The notes: a model not told the origin generated them from the letters alone. DNA of 64,000 bases from MKSF01 sp037190225 (GCA_037190225.1 JBBCJL010000003.1:310001-374000); one strand, 5' to 3'. Counted from the first letter of the stretch, positions 1 to 8,342 are shown. Program-made: numbers and translations.

Positions 1-282
1 AGCCACGGTAAGGTGCGTAAGCAGCACGCCCACCATCACCGGGAAGACCACCAGAGCTCCTATAGCCCTTGTTGCGGGTACCAGGATCAGCAGGCCGCCC
101 AGTATTTCGGCAAGACCCACCAGGGGCATCAGCCAGGAAATTTCGGCAAAAGCCTCGTTGTCCTTTACCACAGCCTCCGGCAGGCCTTCCGGAACGGGCA
201 TATAGTGCAGGAACTTATTAAGGCCGCTGTTCAGCAGCAGCAGCCCGAATAAAGAGAACAGGATTGTTTTTACGATCTTCAT
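1..282 (-). CDS. DoxX-like membrane protein, C-terminus beyond the window
   Basis: The start codon is at 282 and the frame stays open to the window edge, giving 94 residues. The protein is hydrophobic: an N-terminal segment beginning MKIVKTILFSLFGLLLLNSG, then G-rich helices with the pattern LVGLAEILGGLLILVP. This spacing of a conserved NSGLNKF-type turn and a GLAEILGG helix is typical of the small four-helix DoxX/DoxX-like family. The physiological role of most family members is unclear. It lies 73 bases downstream of the SRPBCC gene on the same strand, so the two are probably co-transcribed. Confidence 0.7.
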   Translation of the reverse strand, partial: MKIVKTILFSLFGLLLLNSGLNKFLHYMPVPEGLPEAVVKDNEAFAEISWLMPLVGLAEILGGLLILVPATRAIGALVVFPVMVGVLLTHLTVA

Positions 283-355
283 TTGATACAATTTTATCTT
301 TCATGCAGGCACCCGGAAGACACCCGGGCGGCATCAGTGAACTTTGATTTACCGG

Positions 356-805
356 TTACGATTCACAAAGCGCTTTCAGCTTTTCCAACGCCTTAGGGTA
401 AGTATCGTTAAAGTAATCAATATGATTTTCCGTTACATCCACATCCACCGTTACGGTCGTTACGCCGTCCTTTTCTTCGTACGTATAATTTTCCAGCCCG
501 CCTGCCCACTTTTCCACATCGGGGCCTTCGGTGATCTCCCGCCCGTCCTCATAAAGGCCGTAATGGCGAATGGAAACAAACCGGCCGGGAATATGCTCGG
601 CTATCTCAGCAACCATACCTTCCTTTTTGCCTTCTGCGCTGGTGCCGATGAAATAAATTTTATCGCCCTTGTTCCATCCGCCTTCAAAATCCGATGTAGG
701 GTTGAATGCCGAGGTCCATTCCTTATAGGTGTCCTTACCCAGCATGATACCGGCTGTTCTGCTCGCCGGCCCCTTGATATCTATACTATATTGCAATCTT
801 TTCAT
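356..805 (-). CDS. SRPBCC (START/AHSA1-like) domain protein
   Basis: A 149-residue soluble protein with no signal peptide. It begins with an IDIKGPASRTAGIMLGKDTYKEW-like region (seen here as a first strand, a helix and a W), followed by FEGGWNKGDKIYF, and ends in a long C-terminal helix (YPKALEKLKALCES). This strand-helix-antiparallel-sheet-helix layout and length are typical of the SRPBCC/polyketide-cyclase fold, which binds hydrophobic ligands. No ligand can be assigned. It is the first gene of a minus-strand pair with the DoxX-like gene. Confidence 0.7.
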   Translation of the reverse strand: MKRLQYSIDIKGPASRTAGIMLGKDTYKEWTSAFNPTSDFEGGWNKGDKIYFIGTSAEGKKEGMVAEIAEHIPGRFVSIRHYGLYEDGREITEGPDVEKWAGGLENYTYEEKDGVTTVTVDVDVTENHIDYFNDTYPKALEKLKALCES

Positions 806-969
806 AGGTACTGTTTTAAAAAAGTGAATAAAAAACGCCCGGAGGAGCTATTTCCGGGATTGAAGTTATAAACTTAAAACAATATATGACTTGCCATAAG
901 ACAAGAAAAATATCCTGCTGCCGTGATACCCCAGGAAAGGAGAGCTGCTTATCGCTTCAGGAAATAATT

Positions 970-996
970 AAAAATGCCTCTGCCGGAGCAGAAGCA
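970..996 (-). terminator. Intrinsic terminator, minus strand
   Basis: Nine-base arms (975-983 and 988-996, one G-U pair) around a 4-base loop. On the minus strand they are followed by TTTTTAATTA. It lies about 165 bases upstream of the SRPBCC start, so it ends whatever is transcribed from the region above it. Confidence 0.6.
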
Positions 997-1091
997 TACC
1001 AAACACCACCAATGCGGGAACCACCCGCAGGAAATTTATAATTGCTTCAAAGCTGTTCCTCTAAAAGCCTACAGCAGCATAATGCTATAAT

Positions 1092-1126
1092 AAAAAATGC
1101 AGGAGCCGCCTGTATACGCTCCTGCA
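1092..1126 (-). terminator. Intrinsic terminator of the candidate RNA
   Basis: Perfect 9-base arms TGCAGGAGC (1098-1106) and GCTCCTGCA (1118-1126). On the minus strand they are followed by TTTTTTA. No minus-strand protein gene precedes it, which is the main reason to suspect an RNA gene. Confidence 0.7.
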
Positions 1127-1355
1127 CTGGTTCAATGGATAAAGGTCTGCCGCCGCGCACCCTGTGAGCGTATGACCACTATCACGCAATCCTTTTCCCG
1201 GTTATGGTACCTGTCGCTTTATTGTAAGGCACAGGTCTATTGGTTTAAGGCTGTCGACCACGCTTCGGAGATCTTCAGCGGTGCCTTGCAGCTACCCGCC
1301 TTTCTCACGTATGGACCGGCTAAAAATTTAGCTGGTAAAATTAGCGCATCATACC
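1092..1355 (-). ncRNA. Candidate structured small RNA, possibly 6S-like
   Basis: On the minus strand this region ends in a strong intrinsic terminator but has no credible reading frame. The predicted transcript contains AGCCUUAAA and, further on, GCGGCGGCA. Both strings also occur in that order in the 3' half of E. coli 6S RNA. Short local hairpins are visible, for example CCUGU/ACAGG and GCGUG/UACGC, and a distal GUGAG/CUCAC pairing is possible. A weak -10-like element (TATTGTTG, plus coordinates 1362-1369) would place the 5' end near 1355. The 6S idea is inference. It could also be a lineage-specific sRNA or a decayed region. Confidence 0.35.
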
Positions 1356-1405
1356 CTGTCACAACAATACCTTATTCAGGGTATTTTTATATTACCTGTT
1401 TAAGA

Positions 1406-1413
1406 TACATTTG
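1406..1413 (+). promoter_or_regulatory. Probable -7 element TACATTTG
   Basis: Exact match to the Bacteroidota -7 consensus TAnnTTTG, about 65 bases before the sensor kinase start. No clear TTG is seen at the usual upstream spacing; only a T-run near 1384 is present. Confidence 0.45.
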
Positions 1414-1479
1414 CAGTACAACCCGCTTATTATCTCCATAACAGTTCGTATCTTACTTTAACATTCCAGATGCCAGACA

Positions 1480-3390
1480 ATGAAGATTTATTTTTCCCTG
1501 CCCATCTTCCTCTTATGGATAACGGTTTGCATATCCTGTAACCGGCAGGGCACCCACCGGGACAACAGCGGTACGATTGAGCAGACACTGGAGAGTGCGC
1601 TGCAGATATGCCGGAACAATGCTTCCATACCCGCAGATACTTTCAGCAAATACAGCAGGCTGGCGGTCCAGCTCGCCGCGGAGGTCGGGGACGAGAATCT
1701 ATCGAGCCTGGCGCATTTCCACCTGGCCCATTACTACTTCAATACCAATAATTATGACTCCGCCATACAGCTGTGCAATAGGCTCCTGCTGCAGATCCAT
1801 CCCCCGGCGGACACCGGCTTCCTTATCAATAAGGTCAATATCATGAAATGTACGATCCAGATCCGGAAAGGCAACTATAAGCAGGCGCTGGACTGTTTCT
1901 TTGATATCCTGCCCGAAGTGGAGCAGACCGGCAGGCAGGATGACATATACAGGCTCTACAACAATATAGGGGCCTGCAACAGGCAGATGCTCCGGCATAC
2001 CGATGCTATCCGGTGGTATATGCGGAATGTGGACATACCGGAGGAAAAATATGCTTTCCTTAAGGCTGCCAGCGTATTGAACATTGCCGACTGCTATATT
2101 GGTATCGACAATGTGGATTCCGCTTTAAAATACGCGCAGATAGCGCTGGAGCTGAGCAGACGCAACAAGCTCCTGCTGATACAGGCCAATACGCTGAATA
2201 CCTTCGGGAAGATACTGAATGCGCAGGGCAAAGTAGCGGAAGCCATTCAGAAAGTGAAAGAAGCCACCGAGATCAGGAAACAGCTGGGTGACGCCTTTTA
2301 TATCATTTCAGACCTCCTGCAGCTATCCGTATTATATAAAAATCAGGGCCGGTTCGACCTGGGCATACAAATGGCACGGGAAGCGCTCCGCGTAGCCAAT
2401 GACAACCATATAACCACCCAGGACTATTCCATCGCTTCCGTGCTCTGGGAAAACTACTATGAAAGCAAGCAGTATAAACAGGCGGCAGAGCAGATATCTG
2501 AAATGCTCAGCATCATAGCCAGGAATAATGAAACTGCCACCGCCGATGCCATAGCGGAGCTGGAGGTAAAATATGAGACCGATAAAAAAGAGCTCCTGAT
2601 CAAGAAGCAGCAGCTGGAGCTGGACAGGAAGAACTTCCTGCTATACGGGAGCATCGTGCTCCTGCTGCTGCTGGTGGTCACCCTCTATTTTGTCTACCTC
2701 AATTATAAGAACAGGCAGGCACGCAAACTAAAGGATGCCGTCATCAAGGAGCAGCACCAGGCAGCCAAAGCCGTCATCCTGGCACAGGAGCACGAAAGGA
2801 GCCAGCTGAGCCAGCACCTGCACGATGGTGTGGGACAGACCCTGAGCGGGCTGAAAATGAACCTGCAGGCACTGGATGAAAGAGTGGAAACAAAGGAGGA
2901 GGCCAATATCTTTGAGAATAGCATGGCGCTGCTGGACGATGCCATATATGAGATCAGGAACATATCGCACCGGCTCATGCCCAACAACATCGTACGGCTC
3001 GGCTTAAAGAATGCGCTCCACCTGCTCATAGAAAAGATAAGGTCCGACAAGCTGAACATTTACCTGGAAATGGATGCCGATGTGGATAAGATGGAGCCTG
3101 ATATACAGCTGATCATCTACCGGGTGATCCAGGAGAGCATCAATAATGTGATCAGGCACTCGGGCGCCCGGACCTTGCAGATCACCTTCCACATCAGGAA
3201 CAGCAGGCTGTATGTATCAATAGCGGACGATGGCGTGGGATTTGACACAAGCGATATACTGAAGCATACCGGCATAGGCCTGAATAATATTTACACCAGG
3301 ATAAGGTTCCTCCAGGGCAATATCCGGATCAAAAGCGAATCCAGGCAGGGAACACAGGTCAGCTTTGACATCCCTTTTCCGCAGGAATAA
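1480..3390 (+). CDS. Lipoprotein TPR sensor histidine kinase (NarX/HisKA_3 type)
   Basis: A 636-residue sensor kinase. An SPII signal ends in the lipobox CISC (Cys20). Residues about 40-370 are TPR-like helical repeats that would sit in the periplasm. A transmembrane helix lies near 388-410, a coiled linker follows, and the dimerisation helix carries HLHDGVGQ with the phospho-acceptor His at about 448. The ATPase domain shows an N box (ESINNVIRHSG, about 552), DDGVGFD and GIGLNNI. The fold is the NarX/LiaS-type class, whose partners are NarL/LuxR regulators. Its partner is the regulator 35 bases downstream. The TPR domain suggests sensing through a periplasmic protein partner; the stimulus cannot be told. 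Confidence 0.9.
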   Translation: MKIYFSLPIFLLWITVCISCNRQGTHRDNSGTIEQTLESALQICRNNASIPADTFSKYSRLAVQLAAEVGDENLSSLAHFHLAHYYFNTNNYDSAIQLCNRLLLQIHPPADTGFLINKVNIMKCTIQIRKGNYKQALDCFFDILPEVEQTGRQDDIYRLYNNIGACNRQMLRHTDAIRWYMRNVDIPEEKYAFLKAASVLNIADCYIGIDNVDSALKYAQIALELSRRNKLLLIQANTLNTFGKILNAQGKVAEAIQKVKEATEIRKQLGDAFYIISDLLQLSVLYKNQGRFDLGIQMAREALRVANDNHITTQDYSIASVLWENYYESKQYKQAAEQISEMLSIIARNNETATADAIAELEVKYETDKKELLIKKQQLELDRKNFLLYGSIVLLLLLVVTLYFVYLNYKNRQARKLKDAVIKEQHQAAKAVILAQEHERSQLSQHLHDGVGQTLSGLKMNLQALDERVETKEEANIFENSMALLDDAIYEIRNISHRLMPNNIVRLGLKNALHLLIEKIRSDKLNIYLEMDADVDKMEPDIQLIIYRVIQESINNVIRHSGARTLQITFHIRNSRLYVSIADDGVGFDTSDILKHTGIGLNNIYTRIRFLQGNIRIKSESRQGTQVSFDIPFPQE

Positions 3391-3425
3391 CGCCCGGAGC
3401 TCGCGGCCATATAATACCTTATACT

Positions 3426-4121
3426 ATGATCAACAACCAACCCTTATCCAATACCCAACCATTTGTGATGAACCATAACACCTCCGCTATCAGCATCGCC
3501 ATACTGGACGATCACCATATCATCCTGGACGGCCTTACCCTATTATTGCAAAATGAAGCCCATCTTGAAGTGGCGTACAAATGCACGGACGGGTACGAGC
3601 TGCTGCAATACCTGGACGCGCATCCCGGTACCATTGATGTGCTGATCATGGACCTGATGATGCCTAAAATTGACGGCTATGAAATGGCCCTGCTGCTCCA
3701 GCAGCAGCATCCTGATGTCAGGATCATCATCCTGTCCATGAATACGGACGTAGATATGGCCTATAACCTCATTGAGAAAACGGATATCAAAGGCTATCTG
3801 CCCAAATCCGCCAATAAGAACATTTTACTGGAAGCTATCCGGTCCGTAAAGGACGACATAATGTACATTCATGAGGATATTCTGAATGAGCTGCATGGCT
3901 ACAGGGTCAGGGTCTATGAAAAAGAGCGCCTGATGCTCTCACCAAGGGAGCTGGAGATCGTACAGCTGATCTGTAAAGGATTAAGCAATAAAGAAATCGC
4001 ATCGGCCCTTTACCTGAGCGATCATACCGTAGCTACCCACAGGAGGAAAATTTACAAAAAGACCGGCTCCCACAATACCGCAATGCTGGTAGAGCTGGCC
4101 TCCAGGCTTAAGATCATTTAG
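3426..4121 (+). CDS. NarL/LuxR-family response regulator
   Basis: A receiver domain (about residues 20-140) with acidic residues LDDHH and phospho-acceptor Asp at about 76 in IMDLMMPK, then a C-terminal LuxR helix-turn-helix (LSPRELEIVQLICKGLSNKE, about 172 onward). The first 14 residues are polar and not needed for the fold, so a later ATG at 3468 is also possible. It follows the TPR kinase by 35 bases and is almost certainly its partner. Output genes are not evident next to it; the following gene is on the other strand. Confidence 0.9.
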   Translation: MINNQPLSNTQPFVMNHNTSAISIAILDDHHIILDGLTLLLQNEAHLEVAYKCTDGYELLQYLDAHPGTIDVLIMDLMMPKIDGYEMALLLQQQHPDVRIIILSMNTDVDMAYNLIEKTDIKGYLPKSANKNILLEAIRSVKDDIMYIHEDILNELHGYRVRVYEKERLMLSPRELEIVQLICKGLSNKEIASALYLSDHTVATHRRKIYKKTGSHNTAMLVELASRLKII

Positions 4122-4212
4122 CGTTCACCTGACAATGTGCCTGCTTGCGGGGCATTCCGGGACGGAGCCGCTTTATATACTGCAGCGGGAAAAGCAATGA
4201 CGGGCAGGCATT

Positions 4213-4238
4213 AAAAAAAGCTGCCCTTTCGGGCAGCT
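4213..4238 (-). terminator. Intrinsic terminator, minus strand
   Basis: Arms AGCTGCCC / GGGCAGCT around a TTTC loop. On the minus strand they are followed by a run of T. It lies about 130 bases past the stop of the unknown gene at 4366 and probably ends that transcript. Confidence 0.7.
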
Positions 4239-4365
4239 GTGTGCGTATCATACTGCATATGCGGTTACTATAGGCGATGATACAGCACTGATGGTAAGAA
4301 TAAGATGTACACCGCTTTAGCAGGTGACCGAATCAGTTATCATATTTACCCGATACATCGGGCAT

Positions 4366-5202
4366 TTAAAAATCTTCATTAAAAAAAGTGGGGGCGCCGG
4401 TTATACCTGCTTTTCCCGCCTTCCGGATAAATTCTTCCAGCACGCTCCTTGCACCGGCATCTTCCAGCGCTTCATTATCCAGGACGTTGGCAGCATACAT
4501 ATAGCTGCAACGGATATCCGTATATGCCTCACCCGTGCAGGCCGAGACCCACTGCATATTCGCCCGGTCAAAACTGACGTGGTACTGCCTGATCCTGGGT
4601 ATATACAGCACTTTCTCTCCCTCTCTTACGACCTCTATGGCTATGCCCAGGGTAACAGTACGGTAGCAATCCCTATGTCCCCTGACACCCGATCGTAGGA
4701 TGTCACCCAGGCGGCCCAGGAAACGCTTAAAACGCTCCAGCGTGCTGCCCGGCTCCGGCACCACATCCAGGACCTGCTCCGCAAGGTCAGCAGCAAGCTC
4801 AGTGCCCTGTATATACTTTACATACATCCGGCTCTCCACATCGCCGGGACCCATCAGCGGTATTTTGGCGAAGGCCAGCGACCACAGCTCAGGATCTGTC
4901 CGGAATACGGCGCCATATTTTTCCGCGAAACGGTTAACATAATCCGTTACGATGTCAGCTATGGCGACCAGGTAACGCTTCAGCTCAGCCAGGCGCTGAC
5001 GCACCACGGGATCATTATCTGCTGCCGTTCCCGCTATAAATCCTATCATACCACCGGTATCCGCATACACTGCTGCTCCCTTTTCCTGCCACCTGCTTGC
5101 CGGCAGGTCCGCAGCGAAAAAAAATGCGCAGGCATCCTGCAGTTGCTCGGCAGGTGTCCTTTTATCCAGTAATATTTCAGGTAAGGTGATAGGGTCCCAC
5201 AT
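4366..5202 (-). CDS. Unknown protein under the duplicated palindromic promoter
   Basis: I do not recognise this 278-residue protein. It starts MWDPITLPEILLDK and has no signal peptide or membrane helix. The N-terminal part is helical (repeated helices to about residue 170); the C-terminal third looks beta-rich (TVTLGIAIEVV...KVLYIPRIRQYHVSF). The frame is open further upstream to 5337, but the inferred -7 element at 5299-5306 lies inside that extension, so the ATG at 5202 is preferred. Its upstream region is nearly identical to that of the gene at 5473, so both should answer to the same regulator. It may be an effector or stress protein; no function is assigned. Confidence 0.65.
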   Translation of the reverse strand: MWDPITLPEILLDKRTPAEQLQDACAFFFAADLPASRWQEKGAAVYADTGGMIGFIAGTAADNDPVVRQRLAELKRYLVAIADIVTDYVNRFAEKYGAVFRTDPELWSLAFAKIPLMGPGDVESRMYVKYIQGTELAADLAEQVLDVVPEPGSTLERFKRFLGRLGDILRSGVRGHRDCYRTVTLGIAIEVVREGEKVLYIPRIRQYHVSFDRANMQWVSACTGEAYTDIRCSYMYAANVLDNEALEDAGARSVLEEFIRKAGKAGITGAPTFFNEDF

Positions 5203-5290
5203 AGCTCTGGTTTTAGCAGTCCTACTCTTTTGCTGTACCCGGCTTTTCGGCACCCCGGAGCTCCCAATGCAGTTGCAAGCTTTCATTAGT

Positions 5291-5369
5291 GAACACTGCA
5301 AAGTAAGCACGGAATCGGCAGTATTCTCAGCGTACAAAACACCAAAAAATATTTTCCGTATTTATACGG
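5291..5369 (-). promoter_or_regulatory. Regulated promoter copy A with CCGTATAAATACGG palindrome
   Basis: Read on the minus strand: the 14-base palindrome (5356-5369), then AAAAT, a TTTTTGGT-TTTT block, ACGCTGA, an 18-base variable stretch, and GCTTACTTTGCAGTGTTC (5291-5308) containing a TTACTTTG -7-like element. The same order and exactly the same spacing occur in copy B (6222-6300). No TTTG is seen at -33, which fits activator-dependent initiation. Regulator binding to the palindrome is inferred. Confidence 0.7.
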
Positions 5370-5472
5370 AGCCGGGAAGAGCCAATAGTCATCAAAGGCA
5401 AGAACAAACTATATGCAGATCGGCGGGCAGCGCTGTATGCAAGGCATTTCGGGCAGAGGATCGTACCGGGGA

Positions 5473-6153
5473 TTACCAGGCTACGCCCAGCTCAGGGAGG
5501 GAGATAGCAGCGGTATGCTCACCGGACGCTGCAGGGATGAATGTACCGGTATCAGCATCATAGGCCACAGCAAAGCTCTCCCGGCCTTCCCCGAATGCCA
5601 GGTTAGTCACCGGGGCATCTACCTGCGTTACTACCGTATTGCTTACCACCCCGGCTTGCAGCCAGAGCTGTATGGCATTTGCAGGCCGGATCACCGCTGT
5701 ATTCTGAAATAATACCGGCATTGCAGATACGGCATTACCTGCTATCTCCCTGCCGTTTACCACTGCGTCTTGATACAACCCTGTGGTCAGGCAGCCCCTG
5801 CCTCTACGGCAATTATTCAACAATGCAAAGGCACCGGGCAAACCGTCAGTGCCGGGTCCGCTTATATTCCCTTTCTTATCCAGGGTATAGAGCCTGTCCG
5901 GGACAGCGCCTGACGGAACACCGGCTACCGTCACCAGGCAGGCACCATCGCAGATAGGTGCATCAGCAATATAGATACCATAAGTTTCCTGCCAGGACAG
6001 GGCGTTGTTCCGCAAAGGCCTGAAGACCTGCCAGGACACATAGGGAGAACCCGGACCAGCCTTTGCAATGATCACATTAACGCCGGTAGCATATAATCTT
6101 TGCAATTGCGCATCTGTAAATGCGATATCCAGTGTGTAAGTTGCGGTAAGCAT
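5473..6153 (-). CDS. Unknown protein under the duplicated palindromic promoter
   Basis: A 226-residue protein with no recognised family. It begins MLTATYTLDIAFTDAQL, lacks a signal peptide, and looks mostly beta-stranded with many G, P and short turns. It has several cysteines in the middle (ICDGACLV, NNCRRGRGCL), which is unusual beside the Cys-poor rest. A C-terminal stretch TNLAFGEGRESFAVAYDADT resembles a beta-sandwich repeat but gives no family. It sits downstream of promoter copy B with a leader of about 70 bases and upstream of copy A, so it is probably its own transcription unit within the kinase/regulator block. Confidence 0.65.
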   Translation of the reverse strand: MLTATYTLDIAFTDAQLQRLYATGVNVIIAKAGPGSPYVSWQVFRPLRNNALSWQETYGIYIADAPICDGACLVTVAGVPSGAVPDRLYTLDKKGNISGPGTDGLPGAFALLNNCRRGRGCLTTGLYQDAVVNGREIAGNAVSAMPVLFQNTAVIRPANAIQLWLQAGVVSNTVVTQVDAPVTNLAFGEGRESFAVAYDADTGTFIPAASGEHTAAISLPELGVAW

Positions 6154-6221
6154 CGGATCGGTATTTCCTGCTGTCTTTACAGCACACGGTCACCCGGGTA
6201 GGAAGACAGCTGCCGTGACAG

Positions 6222-6300
6222 GAACACTACAAAATAAGCCTGCTGCTACGAGGCTTTTCAGCGTAAAAAATACCAAAAATCATTTTCCGTATTTATACGG
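6222..6300 (-). promoter_or_regulatory. Regulated promoter copy B with CCGTATAAATACGG palindrome
   Basis: The palindrome is at 6287-6300. On the minus strand it is followed by the same AAAAT / TTTTTGGT-TTTT / ACGCTGA blocks and, after an 18-base variable stretch, GCTTATTTTGTAGTGTTC (6222-6239). It lies immediately after the stop of the response regulator gene, which is the obvious candidate to bind it. Confidence 0.7.
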
Positions 6301-6302
6301 AA

Positions 6303-6980
6303 TCAGAAGAGGGCTGGCGGGGTATAAATATCATTGGCAATAGCGTAGACCACCAGTCCCACCGTATTGCGGGCACCGGTCTTGTCCAGTATATTCTGGC
6401 GGTGGCTTTCCACCGTACGCTTGCTCAGGTAGAGCTGGTCCGCTATCTCCTGGCTGGTCAGCTCCATACAGATCAGCTTCAGCACTTCCTTTTCCCTGTC
6501 AGACAGCTCTTCCGGCTCACCGAAGCGCTGTATCTTGGGCTTGTTCTTCATATAATCCACCAGCATCTGGTGGTCTTTCTGGGTAAGGAATACCCCCGAG
6601 GCATAAACGCTTTCCAGGGCTTCCAGCAGCAATTCCCTTGAAGCATTCTTGGGCAGGAAAGCAGACACACCCATCTTGATCATATGGCCGAACATAGCCT
6701 GCTTATAGTGAGAAGACAGGATAATGATCTTCAGGTCGGGATAATTCCTTTTCACCATTTCCACGAGCTGGAAGCCGTTCAGGGGCTCCATCTGAAGGTC
6801 TACCAGGATAATATCCGGGAACCGGTCTGGCGTCAGCTCCTCCAGGTTGCGGAGAAACCGGGGTCCGTCATACGCCCTGGTCACCACTTCCAGGTTCTCT
6901 GTACCGGAGAGCAGCAATATCAGCCCTTCCAGGAATAACGACTCATCGTCTACCAATGCTATTTTAACCAGCTGTTTCAT
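6303..6980 (-). CDS. NarL/LuxR-family response regulator of the unknown-gene block
   Basis: A 225-residue receiver plus LuxR DNA-binding protein. Acidic pocket DDE at 11-13, phospho-acceptor Asp61 in ILVDLQMEP, a switch Ser/Thr region (IIILSSHYKQ) and a conserved Lys in FLPKNAS. The HTH at about 157-215 includes ELTSQEIADQLYLSKRTVES. The start overlaps the kinase stop by 17 bases, so the two are translationally linked. The duplicated palindromic promoters lie just downstream and suggest that its targets are the genes at 5473 and 4366. Confidence 0.9.
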   Translation of the reverse strand: MKQLVKIALVDDESLFLEGLILLLSGTENLEVVTRAYDGPRFLRNLEELTPDRFPDIILVDLQMEPLNGFQLVEMVKRNYPDLKIIILSSHYKQAMFGHMIKMGVSAFLPKNASRELLLEALESVYASGVFLTQKDHQMLVDYMKNKPKIQRFGEPEELSDREKEVLKLICMELTSQEIADQLYLSKRTVESHRQNILDKTGARNTVGLVVYAIANDIYTPPALF

Positions 6981-7737
6981 ATGCGGGAATTATAATAATA
7001 AGCCTGCAGCCCTTTCCCGGAGCACTTTTCCATTTAAAGGCCGCCTGCATCAAACGAATGCGGGACTCTATATTCTGCAGTCCCATCCCGTTCCGGATGG
7101 TAGCGGGATCAAATCCCCTGCCGTTGTCTTCCAGCAGGAAGGCCAGCGACCGTTCCGTGCTGCGTATATGGATCTGCATCCGGGAAGCCCCGGCATGCTT
7201 CAGCACATTATTCAGAAACTCCTGAATCACCCGGTACACCTGCACCTCCACATCCAGTCCCGGGGACGTGTAGGTATGCTGTATGATGATATCCGTCTTC
7301 AGGATCACCGATACGTTGATGGCCAGCTCTTCCAGCGCGGCTACCAGTCCTATGTATTCTATAGCTACCGGGTACAGCGTATGGGAAATATTCCTGACCG
7401 CTTCCGCCAGGGACGGCAGCTGCTTCATCACGATCTCCCGCGAACGGTCCTTGCTCCAAGCTTCCGGGTGGTTCAGCCACACCGAAAGTATATTCACACG
7501 GTTGCCGATATCATCATGCACGATCCTTGCGATCCGCTTACGTTCCGCTTCCTGTACGCTCACGATGGTCTTCACCATATTCTTCTGGTGCTGTACTTCC
7601 GCCTTGGTCCTTTCAAGCTCCGCCTCCAGCAGCTTTCTCAGCGACTTCCGGTGCAGCAGCGAGAACAGCACGGTAAGGATGATGATAAATACAAGTATTA
7701 CCAGCAGGTAATACATCAGGACAACCGATTCTTCCAT
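6964..7737 (-). CDS. Membrane-anchored histidine kinase (HisKA_3 type) lacking a sensor domain
   Basis: A short kinase: one N-terminal transmembrane helix (MYYLLVILVFIIILTVLFSL), a coiled segment, then AERKRIARIVHDDIGN with the phospho-acceptor His at about residue 74, and an ATPase domain with QEFLNNVLKHAG, EDNGRGFD and GMGLQNI. There is no periplasmic domain, so sensing probably comes from the membrane helix or from the neighbouring membrane protein. Three starts are possible: 7758, 7737, and 7716. The last forms a TGATG overlap with the upstream gene's stop. 7737 is a compromise. Partner of the regulator at 6303. Confidence 0.85.
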   Translation of the reverse strand: MEESVVLMYYLLVILVFIIILTVLFSLLHRKSLRKLLEAELERTKAEVQHQKNMVKTIVSVQEAERKRIARIVHDDIGNRVNILSVWLNHPEAWSKDRSREIVMKQLPSLAEAVRNISHTLYPVAIEYIGLVAALEELAINVSVILKTDIIIQHTYTSPGLDVEVQVYRVIQEFLNNVLKHAGASRMQIHIRSTERSLAFLLEDNGRGFDPATIRNGMGLQNIESRIRLMQAAFKWKSAPGKGCRLIIIIPAYETAG

Positions 7738-8342
7738 AAAAACAGCGTGATCATACAATAAAAAACGGCACAGGACACGGCATAGATCATCCAGAAAACG
7801 AATTTAAGCTCCGAAGGCACGGTGATCAGGAAATTCAGCATCAGGAAATGTACAAATGTTACCGAAAAATAGAAGATCATCCCGTAATGCAGCCGGGCCA
7901 GGCGCGTATTGCGGCCTACGTTCCGGAACATCTGCACAAATACCATGCTGATAATGCCTACCGCGTTATAGACCCTGCCCAGGTTGACATACTCCTCAGC
8001 ATCCTTCAGGGAGTGGAGCAGATCGTAGGTGCCCACCAGCAGACCTCCTGCCAGAAGCAGGTAAGGCAGCCGCGACTGCAGCTGCCTGCTGAAAAACAGG
8101 CAGAACAGCAGCAGCTCCACGGCATTGAATAAAGGCAGCATCACGATATTTTCGGTCCCGGACAGGGACAATCCCCATGATGCCAGGTCAAAAGCACAGC
8201 AGGCGATAATATATACGGCCAGCACCCTGAACTCCCTGCTCATGGTACGCAGCAGGAAAGCATTCGCCGCCGACAGCACTACCAGGATACAGGAAAGGCA
8301 GACCGTTATAAAATTAGCGACATCAAAAAGCTTTAGCGACAT
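7716..8342 (-). CDS. Multi-pass membrane protein, possible sensor subunit
   Basis: A 208-residue integral membrane protein with about six or seven hydrophobic helices, beginning MSLKLFDVANFITVCLSCIL and ending in FVFWMIYAVSCAVFYCMITL. I do not recognise a named family. Its layout resembles the N-terminal membrane modules fused to some histidine kinases. It overlaps the unknown gene upstream by 20 bases and the kinase downstream. The kinase lacks an input domain, so a plausible reading is that this protein is the detached membrane sensor. That is inference from context. Confidence 0.7.
   Translation of the reverse strand: MSLKLFDVANFITVCLSCILVVLSAANAFLLRTMSREFRVLAVYIIACCAFDLASWGLSLSGTENIVMLPLFNAVELLLFCLFFSRQLQSRLPYLLLAGGLLVGTYDLLHSLKDAEEYVNLGRVYNAVGIISMVFVQMFRNVGRNTRLARLHYGMIFYFSVTFVHFLMLNFLITVPSELKFVFWMIYAVSCAVFYCMITLFLWKNRLS

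Larger units (their letters stand above)
806..1479. other. Intergenic region of 674 bases
   Basis: No convincing protein gene lies here. A plus-strand frame at 1097-1441 reads through an evident terminator hairpin and has a protein composition unlike its neighbours. The region holds two terminator-like hairpins that work on the minus strand (970-996 and 1092-1126), a candidate minus-strand structured RNA (1092 to about 1355), and a probable plus-strand promoter for the sensor kinase near 1406. Confidence 0.6.

Noticed and set aside
968..1060. Short hydrophobic minus-strand frame between two terminators
   Set aside because: Only about 30 codons, no upstream start codon, and its end lies in the terminator arm.
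1097..1441. Plus-strand frame of 114 codons
   Set aside because: It begins inside the terminator hairpin and overlaps the candidate RNA on the other strand; no start signal and composition unlike a protein.
5203..5337. Longer N-terminus for the unknown gene at 4366
   Set aside because: The conserved promoter copy A lies inside the extension.
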